Shown: positions 46,367 through 56,875, counted from the stretch's first letter. The stretch is 64,000 nucleotides of DNA from Mycobacterium sp. E3198 (GCF_001667015.1 NZ_LZIS01000092.1:1-64000), one strand, 5' to 3'. Program-made: numbers and translations. Notes: generated from the letters alone by a model not told the origin.

Positions 46367-47260
46367 ATGGCTGAGCAACCGACCGGCCCGACGAAGACGC
46401 GGACCCGCTCCGAAGACATCCAGGCCCACTACGACGTCTCGGACGACTTCTTCGCCTTATTTCAGGACCCGACTCGGATCTACAGCTGCGCCTACTTCGA
46501 GCCGCCGGACCTCACGCTCGAACAAGCCCAGATCGCCAAGGTCGACCTCAACCTCGACAAACTGGATCTCAAGCCCGGCATGACGCTGCTGGACATCGGC
46601 TGCGGGTGGGGTTCCACCATGAAGCGCGCGGTCGAGAAGTACGACGTCAACGTCATCGGCCTGACCCTGTCGAAGAACCAGTACGCCCGCTGCGAGCAGG
46701 TGCTCGGTGAGATCGACACCGACCGCTCACGTGAAGTGCGGCTGCACGGCTGGGAGGACTTCACCGATCCGGTCGACCGGATCGTGTCGATCGAGGCGTT
46801 CGAGCATTTCGGGCACGAAAACTACCCGGATTTCTTCAAGCGGTGTTTCGACATCATGCCCGACGACGGCCGGATGACCATTCAGAGCAGCGTCAGTTAC
46901 CACCCGTACGAGATGGCCGCCCGCGGAAAAAAGATCACTTTCGAGACGGTGCGGTTCATCAAATTCATTGTCACCGAGATCTTCCCGGGCGGCCGGCTGC
47001 CGTCCACCGAGATGATGGTCGAACACGGCGAGAAGGCGGGTTTCACTGTCCCCGAACCACTTTCGCTGCGGCCGCACTACATCAAGACGCTGCACATCTG
47101 GGGCGACACGCTGGAGTCCAACAAGGACAAGGCCATCGAGGTCACCTCCGAAGAGGTCTACGAGCGGTACATGAAATACCTGCGCGGCTGCGAGCACTAC
47201 TTCGACTACGAGTTGCTCGACTGCAGCCTGGTGACCTACCTCAAGCCGGGCGCCGCCTAA
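46367..47260 (+). CDS. mmaA4: Hydroxymycolate synthase MmaA4 (Hma)
   Basis: 297 residues. N-terminus [22 protein letters not shown] motif [14 protein letters not shown], active-site [13 protein letters not shown], and the MmaA4-specific [17 protein letters not shown] and [20 protein letters not shown]. MmaA4 adds a methyl and a hydroxyl at the distal double bond, the branch point to keto- and methoxymycolates. AGGAGA lies about 12 bases before the ATG. Last gene of the mmaA cluster. Confidence 0.95.
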   Translation: MAEQPTGPTKTRTRSEDIQAHYDVSDDFFALFQDPTRIYSCAYFEPPDLTLEQAQIAKVDLNLDKLDLKPGMTLLDIGCGWGSTMKRAVEKYDVNVIGLTLSKNQYARCEQVLGEIDTDRSREVRLHGWEDFTDPVDRIVSIEAFEHFGHENYPDFFKRCFDIMPDDGRMTIQSSVSYHPYEMAARGKKITFETVRFIKFIVTEIFPGGRLPSTEMMVEHGEKAGFTVPEPLSLRPHYIKTLHIWGDTLESNKDKAIEVTSEEVYERYMKYLRGCEHYFDYELLDCSLVTYLKPGAA

Positions 47261-47342
47261 CTGTCGGATCGGGGCTGCGCCGTTCGTCGAGTAGGTAGAG
47301 AGTGGAACACAGGGTTTCGCTCGCTACCGGAGGTGACGACAC

Positions 47343-48041
47343 ATGCAGTACTTCGCGCTGTTGATCGGCCAGGAGCAAGACCGCTCACCCGACGATGCGG
47401 CCGCCGCGATGGCGGAATGGGAGGGCTTCCACGCCAAAGCCGGCCCCGCCATCAAATCCGGGGATGCGCTGGCCCCCGCTGCCGCGGCGGTGGTCATCAC
47501 CGGCGGGCCGGACGCGCCGGTGATCACCGACGGGCCCTTCGCCGAGGCCGCGGAGGTGGCCTGCGGCTACTACGTGTTCGAGGCCGAGAACCTCGACGAG
47601 GCGCTGGCGCTGGCGCGCGACGTCCCGCTCGCCAAGTTCGGGGCCGTGGAGGTGTGGCCTGCGGTCCACTCGATCGAGCTGTCCCGCAAGCTCACCGGCA
47701 ACGACTGGCTCGCGCTGCTGCTGGAGCCGGCCGAATCCGCGCACACACCGGGCACACCGGAGTGGGAGGCTGTGGCGGCAAAGCACGTTGACCTGCACGC
47801 GGCCGCGGGCGAGCACATCATCGGCGGTGCCGCGTTGCACGACCGGTCCACGGCCACGACCGTGCGGGTGCGCAACGGCGAGACGCTGATCACCGACGGC
47901 CCCTATGCGGAGGGTGCCGAAATCGCCACGGGGATTTACCTTCTCAGCGCCGCGGATCGCGACGAGGCTGTCAAGCTCGCTTCGATGATCCCCGCCTCGA
48001 CCGTGCAGGTGCGCCAGCTGGCCGGGGTGTCCGGGCTCTAG
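47343..48041 (+). CDS. YCII/DGPF-domain protein, partner of the ECF42 sigma factor
   Basis: 232 residues with two tandem YCII-like units: the first (1-115) with VITDGPFAEAAEVACGYYVF, the second (120-232) with LITDGPYAEGAEIATGIYLL; each contains the DGPF/DGPY motif. DGPF proteins are almost always encoded next to ECF42 sigma factors, as here (8 bases apart). Their role is not settled; they may sense or process a small molecule for the sigma factor. GGAGGTG lies 7 bases before the ATG. Confidence 0.9.
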   Translation: MQYFALLIGQEQDRSPDDAAAAMAEWEGFHAKAGPAIKSGDALAPAAAAVVITGGPDAPVITDGPFAEAAEVACGYYVFEAENLDEALALARDVPLAKFGAVEVWPAVHSIELSRKLTGNDWLALLLEPAESAHTPGTPEWEAVAAKHVDLHAAAGEHIIGGAALHDRSTATTVRVRNGETLITDGPYAEGAEIATGIYLLSAADRDEAVKLASMIPASTVQVRQLAGVSGL

Positions 48042-48049
48042 ATGCGCGA

Positions 48050-49267
48050 ATGACCAGCCTGGACGGCGTCTTCCGTCGCGAATGGGGACCCGCCGTCGCC
48101 GCGCTCGCGCGGTGGTCCGGCGACCTCTCGATCGCGGAGGACGCCGTCCAGGAAGCGTGCGCCGAGGCGCTGCGCGCCTGGCCGCGCGACGGGATGCCGG
48201 ACAGTCCCGGCGGCTGGCTGATGACCGTGGCGCGCAACCGCGCCCGCGATCGGCTGCGACGCGAGGCGGCGCGTCCCGGGAAGGAAATGGCGGCGGTGAT
48301 GGACGAGATCCTGACGCGCACCGACGGCACCGACCCGCATCCGGTCCGCGACGACGAGCTGCGGATGATGTTCACCTGCGCGCACCCGGCGCTGGACCGG
48401 CCGTCGCAGCTGGCGCTCACGCTGCGGCTGGTGTCGGGGTTGACCGTCGGCGAGATCGCCCGCGCGCTGCTGCAGAGAGAGGCGGCGATCGGTCAGCGAA
48501 TCACGCGGGCCAAGAACAAGGTTCGGCATGCGAACATCCCGCTGCGGGTGCCGCCCGCCGAGCTGCTGGGAGAGCGCACGCCGCACGTGCTCGCCTGCAT
48601 CTACTCGGTTTTCACCGAGGGCTATTGGTCGACGGCGGGCCCGTCGGCGATTCGGGACGAACTGTGCGACGAGGGGGTCCGGCTGGCCGGGGAGTTGTGC
48701 GCGCTGATGCCGCACGAGCTGGAGGCGCACGCCCTGGCCGCCCTGGTGCTGCTGCATGATTCGCGTAGGGCGACCCGGGTCGACTCCGCCGGTGCCCTGG
48801 TACCCCTTGACGAGCAGGACCGTCGCCGATGGGACCGCGGGCGCATTGCCCGCGGGCTGGACCGGTTGCGGCGGGCCGAGGGGTCGACGGGCCCGTATCT
48901 GCCGCAGGCGGTGATCGCCGCGCTGCACGCGACGGCGCCGTCCTGGGAGGGCACGGACTGGGTCACCATCTGCGCGGCCTACGAGCGGTTGCTGCAGATC
49001 ACCGACTCACCGGTGGTGCGCGCCAATCGCGCGCTGGCCATCGGCTTGCGCGACGGGCCCGACGCCGGCCTGGCGGCCCTGGACTCGGTCGCGCACGATC
49101 CGCGGCTGGGCCGGTCGAACCTTCTCGCGACGGTGCGCGCCGATCTGCTGCGGCGCGCCGAGCGGCGCGCGGAGGCCGCGCGGTGGTACCGAACGGCGTT
49201 GGAGTCCAACGGCTCTGAGCCGGGCCGCGACTTCTTGCGGCGGCGCATCGCCGAATGCGGGGGCTAG
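48050..49267 (+). CDS. ECF42-type RNA polymerase sigma factor with TPR-like extension
   Basis: 405 residues. Region sigma-2 (about 1-80, [20 protein letters not shown] and [20 protein letters not shown]), linker, and sigma-4 (about 110-170, [20 protein letters not shown] and [14 protein letters not shown]). The [14 protein letters not shown] segment and the long C-terminal helical part (about 180-405) are typical of the ECF42 group, where the extension replaces an anti-sigma factor as control element. Paired with the DGPF gene 8 bases upstream. The two genes lie between mmaA4 and rplA, where M. tuberculosis has nothing as I recall. The stop overlaps the rplA stop (CTAG). Confidence 0.92.
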   Translation: MTSLDGVFRREWGPAVAALARWSGDLSIAEDAVQEACAEALRAWPRDGMPDSPGGWLMTVARNRARDRLRREAARPGKEMAAVMDEILTRTDGTDPHPVRDDELRMMFTCAHPALDRPSQLALTLRLVSGLTVGEIARALLQREAAIGQRITRAKNKVRHANIPLRVPPAELLGERTPHVLACIYSVFTEGYWSTAGPSAIRDELCDEGVRLAGELCALMPHELEAHALAALVLLHDSRRATRVDSAGALVPLDEQDRRRWDRGRIARGLDRLRRAEGSTGPYLPQAVIAALHATAPSWEGTDWVTICAAYERLLQITDSPVVRANRALAIGLRDGPDAGLAALDSVAHDPRLGRSNLLATVRADLLRRAERRAEAARWYRTALESNGSEPGRDFLRRRIAECGG

Positions 49268-49971
49268 GCCTCGGCGAAGTTGCGGGTGACGGCCGGGTCC
49301 ACCGGAATGCCGGGTCCCGTGGTCGTCGACACCGTGATCTTCTTCAGGTAGCGGCCCTTCGACGACGACGGCTTGAGCCGCAGCACCTCGTCGATCGCGG
49401 CGCCATAGTTCTCCGCCAGGCTCTTCTCGTCGAACGACGCCTTGCCGATGACGAAGTGCAGGTTGGCCTGCTTGTCCACGCGGAAGTTGATCTTGCCGCC
49501 CTTGATGTCGGCCACGGCCTTGGCGACGTCGGGGGTGACGGTACCGGTCTTCGGGTTCGGCATCAGGCCGCGCGGGCCCAGGATGCGGGCGATGCGACCG
49601 ACCTTGGCCATCTGGTCGGGGGTGGCGATCGCCGCGTCGAAGTCCAGGAACCCGCCCTGGATCTTCTCGATCAGGTCGTCGCTGCCGACGATGTCGGCGC
49701 CGGCCGCCTGGGCCTGCTCGGCCTTGTCGCCGACGGCGAACACCGCGACCCGGGCCGTCTTGCCGGTGCCGTGCGGCAGGTTGACGGTGCCGCGGACCAT
49801 CTGGTCGGCCTTGCGCGGGTCGACGCCGAGCCGGATCGCCACCTCGACGGTCGCGTCCTGCTTGGCCGACGACGTCTCCTTGGCGAGCTTGGCCGCCTCC
49901 AGCGGGCTGTATAGGTTGTTGCGGTCCACCTTCTCGGCGGCGGCGCGAAATGCCTTGCTGTTCTTGCTCAT
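49264..49971 (-). CDS. rplA: 50S ribosomal protein L1
   Basis: 235 residues from ATG 49971 ([15 protein letters not shown]); the open frame continues upstream but without homology. L1 motifs include [19 protein letters not shown] and [18 protein letters not shown]1 forms the ribosomal stalk that handles E-site tRNA, and represses its own operon in many bacteria. It follows rplK by 68 bases. Its stop codon shares CTAG with the convergent sigma factor gene. Confidence 0.98.
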   Translation of the reverse strand: MSKNSKAFRAAAEKVDRNNLYSPLEAAKLAKETSSAKQDATVEVAIRLGVDPRKADQMVRGTVNLPHGTGKTARVAVFAVGDKAEQAQAAGADIVGSDDLIEKIQGGFLDFDAAIATPDQMAKVGRIARILGPRGLMPNPKTGTVTPDVAKAVADIKGGKINFRVDKQANLHFVIGKASFDEKSLAENYGAAIDEVLRLKPSSSKGRYLKKITVSTTTGPGIPVDPAVTRNFAEA

Positions 49972-50039
49972 TGATTCATCCAATCCGATGTTGGGTCGTG
50001 GTTGGCGGGCCGAAGCTGGCCCTCCCACGGCGTGACTTG

Positions 50040-50468
50040 CTACTCGACGGTGATGCCCATCGACCGGGCGGTGCCGGCGATGATCTTGGCGGCGGCGTCG
50101 ATGTCGTTGGCGTTGAGGTCGGCCTTCTTGGTCTCGGCGATCTCCTTGACCTGATCCCAGCTGACCTTGGCGACCTTGGTCTTGTGCGGCTCGGCCGAGC
50201 CCTTGCCGACGCCGGCGGCCTTGAGCAGCAGCTTGGCGGCGGGCGGCGTCTTCAGCGCGAACGTGAAGCTACGGTCCTCGTAGACCGTGATCTCCACCGG
50301 GATGACGTTGCCACGCTGGTTTTCCGTGGCGGCGTTGTACGCCTTGCAGAACTCCATGATGTTGACGCCGTGCTGGCCGAGCGCGGGCCCGACCGGCGGG
50401 GCGGGGTTGGCCTGCCCGGCCTGAATCTGGAGCTTGATCAGCCCAACGACTTTCTTCTTCGGGGCCAT
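50040..50468 (-). CDS. rplK: 50S ribosomal protein L11
   Basis: 142 residues. N-terminal [20 protein letters not shown] with [18 protein letters not shown] is the thiostrepton and GTPase-centre contact domain, C-terminal domain binds the 23S rRNA GTPase-associated region. It lies 38 bases after nusG and before rplA, the usual order. Confidence 0.98.
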   Translation of the reverse strand: MAPKKKVVGLIKLQIQAGQANPAPPVGPALGQHGVNIMEFCKAYNAATENQRGNVIPVEITVYEDRSFTFALKTPPAAKLLLKAAGVGKGSAEPHKTKVAKVSWDQVKEIAETKKADLNANDIDAAAKIIAGTARSMGITVE

Positions 50469-50506
50469 GAGAGTTGTGCGTTCCTTCTCTGTGGGGTTAA
50501 CGGGGA

Positions 50507-51334
<828 letters not shown>

Positions 51335-51340
51335 TCAGGC

Positions 51341-51802
51341 TCAGCCGAACACCAGCAGCACGAGCTTGGCCAGGCCGAAATCCGCCAGGCCCACCAGCGC
51401 CACCATGAAGGCGAGAAACGCCAACACCACCGAGGTGTAGGTGAGCATCTGCTTGCGGTTCGGCCAGATCACCTTCCGCATCTCCGCAACGACCTGCTTG
51501 AGGTAGTTGTAGACGAACACGAACGGGTTGGCCGAACGGTCGCCGGGCTTCCGCGGCTTCTTGCCGGCCTTGGCCTTCTTGGCCGCCTTCTTGGCCTTGC
51601 CGTCCTTGGCGTCCTCGGCCTCGTCCGGCGCCTGGACGTCGACATCGTCGGCATCGGCGACGCGCTGCCGCGACCGCTTGCCGGTCGGCCGTTGCGGCCG
51701 CGACGTGGTCACCAAGGCCGTCCGACCGCCGCTGTCGCGGCTCTCCTCGGTGTCGCCGCCGTCGCGTGCGGCGTCGTTGGCTGCGTCGCCCTCGTCGCTC
51801 AC
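51341..51802 (-). CDS. secE: Preprotein translocase subunit SecE
   Basis: 153 residues from a GTG. The SecE core is at the C-terminus: amphipathic [20 protein letters not shown] followed by one membrane helix (about 125-145, [16 protein letters not shown]). The long N-terminal part (1-90) is acidic, then Lys-rich, as in mycobacterial SecE. It clamps SecY in the inner membrane. First gene of secE-nusG, with AGGAG 8 bases before the start. Confidence 0.95.
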   Translation of the reverse strand: MSDEGDAANDAARDGGDTEESRDSGGRTALVTTSRPQRPTGKRSRQRVADADDVDVQAPDEAEDAKDGKAKKAAKKAKAGKKPRKPGDRSANPFVFVYNYLKQVVAEMRKVIWPNRKQMLTYTSVVLAFLAFMVALVGLADFGLAKLVLLVFG

Positions 51803-51949
51803 CGCATGCTCCTTTGTTTGCTATCTCCCGCGGGCCGTCCCACGTGATGGTGCACTTCCCTACCAGTGTCCACCATGGCACGGCTTCGCCGTCATGTCCG
51901 ACTCCTCCTCAGGCCGTTCCGGCCTGCATCGTCGTCGGACGGCCGTCTG

Positions 51950-52022
<73 letters not shown>

Positions 52023-52166
52023 TCGCGGTTGGCAGGCCAACCTGCGCTTACCTGCCGGGGCTTACATGACACGCGCGCTCCCCGAATGCTCGAATCCCGG
52101 AAAGCGCGCTGATGCTGGGAAAACCCCGAGGTCCGAGTGTACATCGGTACAGGAGTCAGATACTAA

Positions 52167-52667
52167 TTACGCGGTTCTGACGACCTGCCCGGATTCCTTG
52201 TCCCACCTGAGCTGGATTGAGTCGTCACCCTCGTGTCCCATCAGCGTGGTGTAGGCGACCAGGATCAGCTCGCCGTTTTGATTGGTGCAGGTGTTCTCGG
52301 TGACGACGATGTCGGCGCCGAAACGCTCATTCACCGATTGGATGTCCATCCTGCCGTAGAGCCTGTCGCCCACAAATATCGGTTTGTGGTAGACGAACCG
52401 CTGGTCGACCTGGACGATCTGCATGGTCTCCATGCCGACGTCGACATTCCGGAAGAAGTCATCCTGGATGATCTTCGCGAAGATCGACACAAAAGTTAAC
52501 GGTGCCATGATGGCGTGGTAGCCCAGTTCGGCGGCCGCTGCCTCGTCGAAGCACGCCGGATCGTCGCACTTGATCGCCCGCGCGAATCCGCGAACTTGCT
52601 CACGGCCCACTTCGAAATAGTCCGGGTACTTCCAGCTCATTCCGCGGACGTCGGTTTTGAGCGCCAT
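52167..52667 (-). CDS. hadC: (3R)-hydroxyacyl-ACP dehydratase subunit HadC
   Basis: 166 residues, hot-dog fold, MALKTDVRGMSWKYPDYFEV with HAIMAPLTFVSIFAKIIQDD. It lacks the catalytic Asp-His pair and serves as the non-catalytic, substrate-binding partner of HadB in the HadBC dehydratase of FAS-II mycolate elongation. It follows hadB by 3 bases. Last protein gene of hadABC before tRNA-Trp. Confidence 0.95.
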   Translation of the reverse strand: MALKTDVRGMSWKYPDYFEVGREQVRGFARAIKCDDPACFDEAAAAELGYHAIMAPLTFVSIFAKIIQDDFFRNVDVGMETMQIVQVDQRFVYHKPIFVGDRLYGRMDIQSVNERFGADIVVTENTCTNQNGELILVAYTTLMGHEGDDSIQLRWDKESGQVVRTA

Positions 52668-52670
52668 GTC

Positions 52671-53099
52671 CTAGGCCAGATTCGCCGACGCGATGGCCCG
52701 GCCGAAGATCTTCTTGCCACCGGTGGTCGCCGTGAGGGCGATCGTCACCGACTTGCTCTCCGGGTCGACCGACTTCACCCGGCCACTGAAGACCAGCTCG
52801 GCGCCTTTGCCGTCGTTGGGGACCGGCACCACGGCGGTGAACCGCACGTTGTACTCGGTGACCGCACCGGGATCACCGACCCACGAGGTGACGTAGCCGC
52901 CGCCCAGCCCCATCGTCAGCATGCCGTGGGCGATCGCGGTGTCCAGCCCGACGATCTTGGCGATCTCGTCGTCCCAGTGGATCGGGTTGAGATCGCCCGA
53001 GACACCCGCGTAGTTCACCAGATCCTGACGGGTCAGCGGGTAAGTCTTCTCCGGCAGCTTGTCGCCCACTTTTACCGAACTGAACTCACGCAGTGGCAT
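52671..53099 (-). CDS. hadB: (3R)-hydroxyacyl-ACP dehydratase catalytic subunit HadB
   Basis: 142 residues from ATG 53099 (MPLREFSSVKVG), the M. tuberculosis length. Hydratase-2 catalytic motif: DLNPIHWDDEIAKIVGLDTA with Asp and His in place, then IAHGML. It dehydrates 3-hydroxyacyl-AcpM in FAS-II with HadA or HadC. The start overlaps the end of hadA by 14 bases; the longer frame upstream (to 53171) is inside hadA. Confidence 0.96.
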   Translation of the reverse strand: MPLREFSSVKVGDKLPEKTYPLTRQDLVNYAGVSGDLNPIHWDDEIAKIVGLDTAIAHGMLTMGLGGGYVTSWVGDPGAVTEYNVRFTAVVPVPNDGKGAELVFSGRVKSVDPESKSVTIALTATTGGKKIFGRAIASANLA

Positions 53100-53565
53100 C
53101 AGAAAATCCCTTTTCTCCATCCTCGCCAGCACGGCCCGCCAGGGTCGTGTAGGTCTCCTGCACAATGTCACCGGCTTCGTCGGTGATGATGTTCTTGGTC
53201 ACGATGATCTGAGTGCCGTGCGACTCGCGCACCGAATCCACATAGACGTCGCAGTACAACTTGTCGCCCGCCACGATTGGCTTCAAAAACTTCAACACCT
53301 GATCGACCTGGACAATCTGCGCGTCCTCGACCGCGATCTTGGCGTGTTGGAAGAACGCCGACTGAGCCTTGTAGCCGAATACGCAGATGAACGTCAGCGG
53401 GGCGAGCAGTCCCTTGTAGCCCAAGTCGGCGGCCGCGTCCTCCTCGAAGAACGCGGCGTCGTCGTTCTGCACCGCTATCGCGTGCTCGCGGATCTTCTCG
53501 CGCTCCACCACGTAGTAATCGGGATAGCGGTAGTGCATCCCCATGATTCTCGTGCTCAACGACAC
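53086..53565 (-). CDS. hadA: (3R)-hydroxyacyl-ACP dehydratase subunit HadA
   Basis: 159 residues from a GTG. Hot-dog fold, MGMHYRYPDYYVVEREKIRE and GYKGLLAPLTFICVFGYKAQ. Cys61 (FICVF), the residue attacked by activated thiacetazone and isoxyl in M. tuberculosis, is conserved, so the drug target is intact. It acts with HadB on earlier, shorter FAS-II intermediates. First gene of hadABC, 45 bases after rpmG2. Confidence 0.96.
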   Translation of the reverse strand: MSLSTRIMGMHYRYPDYYVVEREKIREHAIAVQNDDAAFFEEDAAADLGYKGLLAPLTFICVFGYKAQSAFFQHAKIAVEDAQIVQVDQVLKFLKPIVAGDKLYCDVYVDSVRESHGTQIIVTKNIITDEAGDIVQETYTTLAGRAGEDGEKGFSDATA

Positions 53566-53610
53566 GGCTACAGAACCTACCCAGTCGGTCTCGATAAATG
53601 CTTACGGAGG

Positions 53611-53778
53611 CTAACGTGTCTCCCGGTGCGCCTGGTGCTTGCCGCAGTTCGGGCAGAACTTCTTCAGCTCCATCCGGTCGGGGTCATTGCGGCGGTTCTT
53701 CTTGGTGATGTAGTTACGGTGCTTGCACACCTCACATGCCAAGGTGATCTTCGGCCGCACGTCGGTACTGGAAGCCAT
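53611..53778 (-). CDS. rpmG2: 50S ribosomal protein L33 (zinc-binding, C+ form)
   Basis: 55 residues, [18 protein letters not shown] onward. Four Cys in two CxxC pairs (CEVC and CPNC) mark the zinc-holding C+ version, with [15 protein letters not shown] between. Found by reading the sequence between hadA and tRNA-Met. Position matches Rv0634B. Zinc-free L33 copies, used in zinc starvation, would lie elsewhere. Confidence 0.95.
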   Translation of the reverse strand: MASSTDVRPKITLACEVCKHRNYITKKNRRNDPDRMELKKFCPNCGKHQAHRETR

Positions 53779-53821
53779 GTCCGTTCTCTCTGCTCTCTAG
53801 AAAATTCACATTGTTCTGTTG

Positions 53822-53895
<74 letters not shown>

Positions 53896-53931
53896 TCTGG
53901 TGCGCGCCGCCTGCCAGCTCGGCGTCCGCCG

Positions 53932-54004
53932 AGCCCCCTAACGGAATCGAACCGTTGACCTTTTCCTTACCATGGAAACGCTCTACCGACTGAGCTAAGG
54001 GGGC
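53932..54004 (-). tRNA. thrT: tRNA-Thr (GGT)
   Basis: 73 bases. Acceptor GCCCCCT pairs perfectly with AGGGGGC, anticodon stem TTTCC/GGAAA around loop ATGGTAA gives GGT. T-arm CGGTTCGATTCCG. Confidence 0.96.
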
Positions 54005-54100
54005 CGTTCACCCAAGCGACAGTCGTGCCGCGGGCCTAAAAGAGGTTACAGCCTGGCGCGCAACGTCACCAAACCACGGACCGGCGCGGGGCCTCCTCGA

Positions 54101-54304
54101 CTAGTTTCCGTCGTCGCGCAGTCGCCATGCGGTGAGATCGCTGAATTCGTCGTACTCGTCGCCTTGATCGTCCGCCGCGTCCGCCTCGCCCACCAACATC
54201 CGCAACGCGAGATGGACGGCCTCGCGCGTGTCGGCCACATGGAACCGACGAATCACCTCTTGGACCAGATCGTCGTCGATTTCGATCTCGACCCGCTTCT
54301 TCAT
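54101..54304 (-). CDS. VapB-like ribbon-helix-helix protein without toxin partner
   Basis: 67 residues from ATG 54304 (MKKRVEIEIDDDLVQEVIRR); a longer frame to 54364 exists. The N-terminal strand and two helices (RVEIEIDD, LVQEVIRRFHV, REAVHLALRMLV) fit the VapB/DUF2191 antitoxin fold, and the acidic C-terminal tail (DDQGDEYDEFSDLTAW) fits toxin-binding antitoxin tails. No PIN-domain toxin gene lies on either side; the flanks are tRNA-Thr and the divergent metallo-beta-lactamase fold gene. It may be an orphan antitoxin or a regulator that has taken on another job. Its place corresponds to Rv0634A. Confidence 0.7.
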   Translation of the reverse strand: MKKRVEIEIDDDLVQEVIRRFHVADTREAVHLALRMLVGEADAADDQGDEYDEFSDLTAWRLRDDGN

Positions 54305-54418
54305 GGGGCAACAATACCCATTGCCCAGGGTCTGAACCGATGGCCGACGAGCGCGTGCCGGCAAAGTGTGCGCTGATGGGAAGCGCCGAGCGGCGAGAAT
54401 TCACCCGGCTGGGACCTT

Positions 54419-54449
54419 GCTGCCGCGTCCGCGGCAGCGTCACTAGGCT
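54419..54449 (+). promoter_or_regulatory. Promoter of the metallo-beta-lactamase fold gene with a hairpin upstream of the -10
   Basis: TAGGCT (54444-54449) ends 6 bases before GTG 54456, so the transcript is probably leaderless. Just before it lies a perfect 8-bp inverted repeat with loop gtcc (54419-54438), a possible operator. Confidence 0.45.
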
Positions 54450-54455
54450 GGTCGG

Positions 54456-55169
54456 GTGCCAGAGGACCGGCTGTACTTCCGTCAACTCCTGTCGGGTCGC
54501 GATTTCGCCGCGGGGGACATGTTCGCGACGCAGATGCGCAACTTTGCGTACCTGATCGGGGACCGGCAGACGGGGGACTGCCTGGTGGTCGACCCCGCCT
54601 ACGCCGCCGGCGATCTGCTCGACGCGCTCGAGACCGACGGCATGCACCTGTCCGGGGTTTTGGTGACCCATCACCACCCCGACCACGTGGGCGGTTCGAT
54701 GATGGGCTTCGAGCTCAAGGGCCTGGCCGAGCTGCTGGAGCGGGCGCCTGCTCCCGTGCACGTGAACACGCATGAGGCCCTGTGGGTTTCGCGGGTCACC
54801 GGGATCGGTCTCGGAGATCTCACCACCCATGAGGGCCACGACAAGGTCAGCGTCGGCGACATCGAGATCGAGCTGCTGCACACCCCGGGTCACACGCCCG
54901 GCAGCCAGTGCTTCCTGCTCGGGGACCGCCTGGTCGCCGGTGACACGCTGTTTCTCGACGGCTGCGGGCGCACCGACTTTCCCGGCGGCGACTCCGACGA
55001 GATGTATCGCAGCCTGCAAAGGCTCGCCGCCCTGCCGGGTGACCCGACGGTGTTTCCCGGGCATTGGTATTCGGCCGAGCCCAGCGCCTCGCTGTCGGAG
55101 GTCAAGCGCTCGAACTACGTGTACCGCGCGGCCGATCTCGGTCAGTGGCGAATGTTGATGGGCGGCTGA
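54456..55169 (+). CDS. Metallo-beta-lactamase fold hydrolase (glyoxalase II-like, Rv0634c)
   Basis: 237 residues from a GTG. Zinc motif LVTHHHPDHVGG (H-x-H-x-D-H), further His in HTPGHTPGSQCF, Asp in VAGDTLFLDGCGR and His in FPGHWYSAEP. Relatives hydrolyse thioesters (glyoxalase II) or lactones. Mycobacteria use mycothiol, so a mycothiol-linked thioester is a plausible substrate. Divergent from the VapB-like gene. Probably leaderless (see 54419-54449). Confidence 0.9.
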   Translation: MPEDRLYFRQLLSGRDFAAGDMFATQMRNFAYLIGDRQTGDCLVVDPAYAAGDLLDALETDGMHLSGVLVTHHHPDHVGGSMMGFELKGLAELLERAPAPVHVNTHEALWVSRVTGIGLGDLTTHEGHDKVSVGDIEIELLHTPGHTPGSQCFLLGDRLVAGDTLFLDGCGRTDFPGGDSDEMYRSLQRLAALPGDPTVFPGHWYSAEPSASLSEVKRSNYVYRAADLGQWRMLMGG

Positions 55170-55272
55170 GCGAGCCATTTCGGCTCGAGTGCGCCCGATT
55201 AGTTCCCCGATCGGCAGCGCGCGCCGCACGCCTTTACTATCGGTCCAGCGAAAGAAAGGGTGGGTGGGTCGA

Positions 55273-56106
55273 ATGGGGTGGATCCGGAGCGCCTGGCAGT
55301 GGGTCACCCAGGTGGGTTCCGGCACCTGGTTGGCGTGGGCGGCGTGGGCGGCGATTTTGCTGGGCATTGTCGCGCTGGTGTGGGTAAGCCGGCAGCTCAA
55401 ACTCAACCGCCGGTTGGCCGCGGAGCGGACCCGGCCCCAGGTCGCGATGTTCATGGAACCCCACCCGGCCGACTGGCACGTGATCGAACTCGTCGTCCGG
55501 AATTTCGGCCAGACCGCGGCGTATGACATCCGGTTCGCGTTTGCCAACCCGCCGACGGTGGCCGAATACGAAAACGCCGCCGACGGCTACGCCGACGTCG
55601 TCGAATTGCAATTGCCGCGCGAGTTGCCGGTGCTCGCGCCCGGCCAGGAATGGCGCATGGTGTGGGATTCGGCGCTCGACCGCGCCGAGATCGGAACGGG
55701 CATCGAGTCGCGCTTCGCCGGCTCGGTGACCTATTACGACCGCCCCGACAAGCCGCGCGGCTGGCGGTTCTGGGAGGCCGAGCGGCCCATGCTGCAGACC
55801 AGCGTCGTGCTGGACTGGGACGCGCTGCCTCCGGTTCAGCGCATCGAGTTGATGACCACCCATGACCTGGCGAAGCGGGAAAAGCAGAAGCTGGAGCTGC
55901 TGCGCGGGTTGCTGACCTACTTCCATTACGCGAGCAAGGAAACGCGTCCCGACGTCTTCCGCAGCGAGATCGAACGCATCAACGGCGCCGTGCAGGAGAC
56001 CCAGGACCGCTGGCGCACCCGGCTGCTCGACCAGCCCACCGACGTCAGCCTGCGCTGGGGCAACGCCGAGGCCGACCTGGCCAAACACCGCAGCCAGCAC
56101 GTCTGA
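55273..56106 (+). CDS. Membrane-anchored protein of unknown function (Rv0633c-like)
   Basis: 277 residues from ATG 55273. One hydrophobic segment at about 17-37 (WLAWAAWAAILLGIVALVWV) then a charged stop and a soluble domain (about 70-277) rich in W and E, with strand pattern VIELVVRNFGQTAAYDIRFA typical of a beta sandwich. The C-terminal half is helical (KREKQKLELLRGLLTYFHYA). I do not know a function. Follows the metallo-beta-lactamase gene by 103 bases and precedes echA3 by 21 bases. Confidence 0.8.
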   Translation: MGWIRSAWQWVTQVGSGTWLAWAAWAAILLGIVALVWVSRQLKLNRRLAAERTRPQVAMFMEPHPADWHVIELVVRNFGQTAAYDIRFAFANPPTVAEYENAADGYADVVELQLPRELPVLAPGQEWRMVWDSALDRAEIGTGIESRFAGSVTYYDRPDKPRGWRFWEAERPMLQTSVVLDWDALPPVQRIELMTTHDLAKREKQKLELLRGLLTYFHYASKETRPDVFRSEIERINGAVQETQDRWRTRLLDQPTDVSLRWGNAEADLAKHRSQHV

Positions 56107-56127
56107 TCCAGGACGAAGGAGCAACCC

Positions 56128-56823
56128 ATGAGCGGCCCGGTGCAGTACAGCCACAAGGATTCCATCGCGGTCATCCGGATGGACGACGGCAAGGTCAACG
56201 CGCTGGGCCCGACGATGCAGCAGGCCCTGGGCGAGGCGATCGACCGGGCCGACAGCGACAACGCCGGGGCGCTGGTGATCACGGGCAACGAGCGGGTTTT
56301 CAGCGGCGGGTTCGACCTGAAGATCCTGACCTCCGGCCAGGCCCAGCCGGCGATCGACATGCTCAGGGGCGGCTTCGAGCTGGCGTATCGGCTCTTGTCC
56401 TATCCCAAGCCCGTGGTGATGGCCTGCACCGGCCACGCCGTCGCGATGGGCGCGTTCCTGTTGTCGTCCGGCGACCACCGGGTGGCAGCCCACGCCTACA
56501 ACATTCAGGCCAACGAGGTGGCGATCGGCATGGTCATCCCCCACGCGGCCCTGGAAATCATGAAGCTGCGCCTGACGCAGTCGGCCTACCAGCAGGCCGT
56601 GGGGCTGGCCAAGACGTTCTTCGGGGAAACCGCGCTCGCGGCCGGATTCGTCGACGAGATCGTGTTACCCGAGATGGTGGTCGACCGCGCCGAAGAAGCC
56701 GCGCGCGAGTTCGCCGGCCTGCACCAGCACGCCCACGCCGCAACCAAGCTGCGCGCCCGCGCCGACGCGCTGAAGGCGATCCGCGCCGCGATCGACGGGC
56801 TGGAGGCCGAGCTCGGGCTGTGA
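56128..56823 (+). CDS. echA3: Enoyl-CoA hydratase/isomerase family protein EchA3
   Basis: 231 residues, as recalled for Rv0632c. Crotonase segments: NERVFSGGFDLKILTSG (about 53-68) and VVMACTGHAVAMGAFLLSSG (about 93-112). The catalytic acid positions differ from classical hydratases, as usual in this short subgroup. It likely acts on a CoA ester; substrate not known. AGGAGC lies 6 bases before the ATG. Confidence 0.9.
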   Translation: MSGPVQYSHKDSIAVIRMDDGKVNALGPTMQQALGEAIDRADSDNAGALVITGNERVFSGGFDLKILTSGQAQPAIDMLRGGFELAYRLLSYPKPVVMACTGHAVAMGAFLLSSGDHRVAAHAYNIQANEVAIGMVIPHAALEIMKLRLTQSAYQQAVGLAKTFFGETALAAGFVDEIVLPEMVVDRAEEAAREFAGLHQHAHAATKLRARADALKAIRAAIDGLEAELGL

Positions 56824-56875
56824 CGCACCGAGCGCCTGGGGTTTTTCTCACCACCGGCCGGGTACGCCTCCCGGC

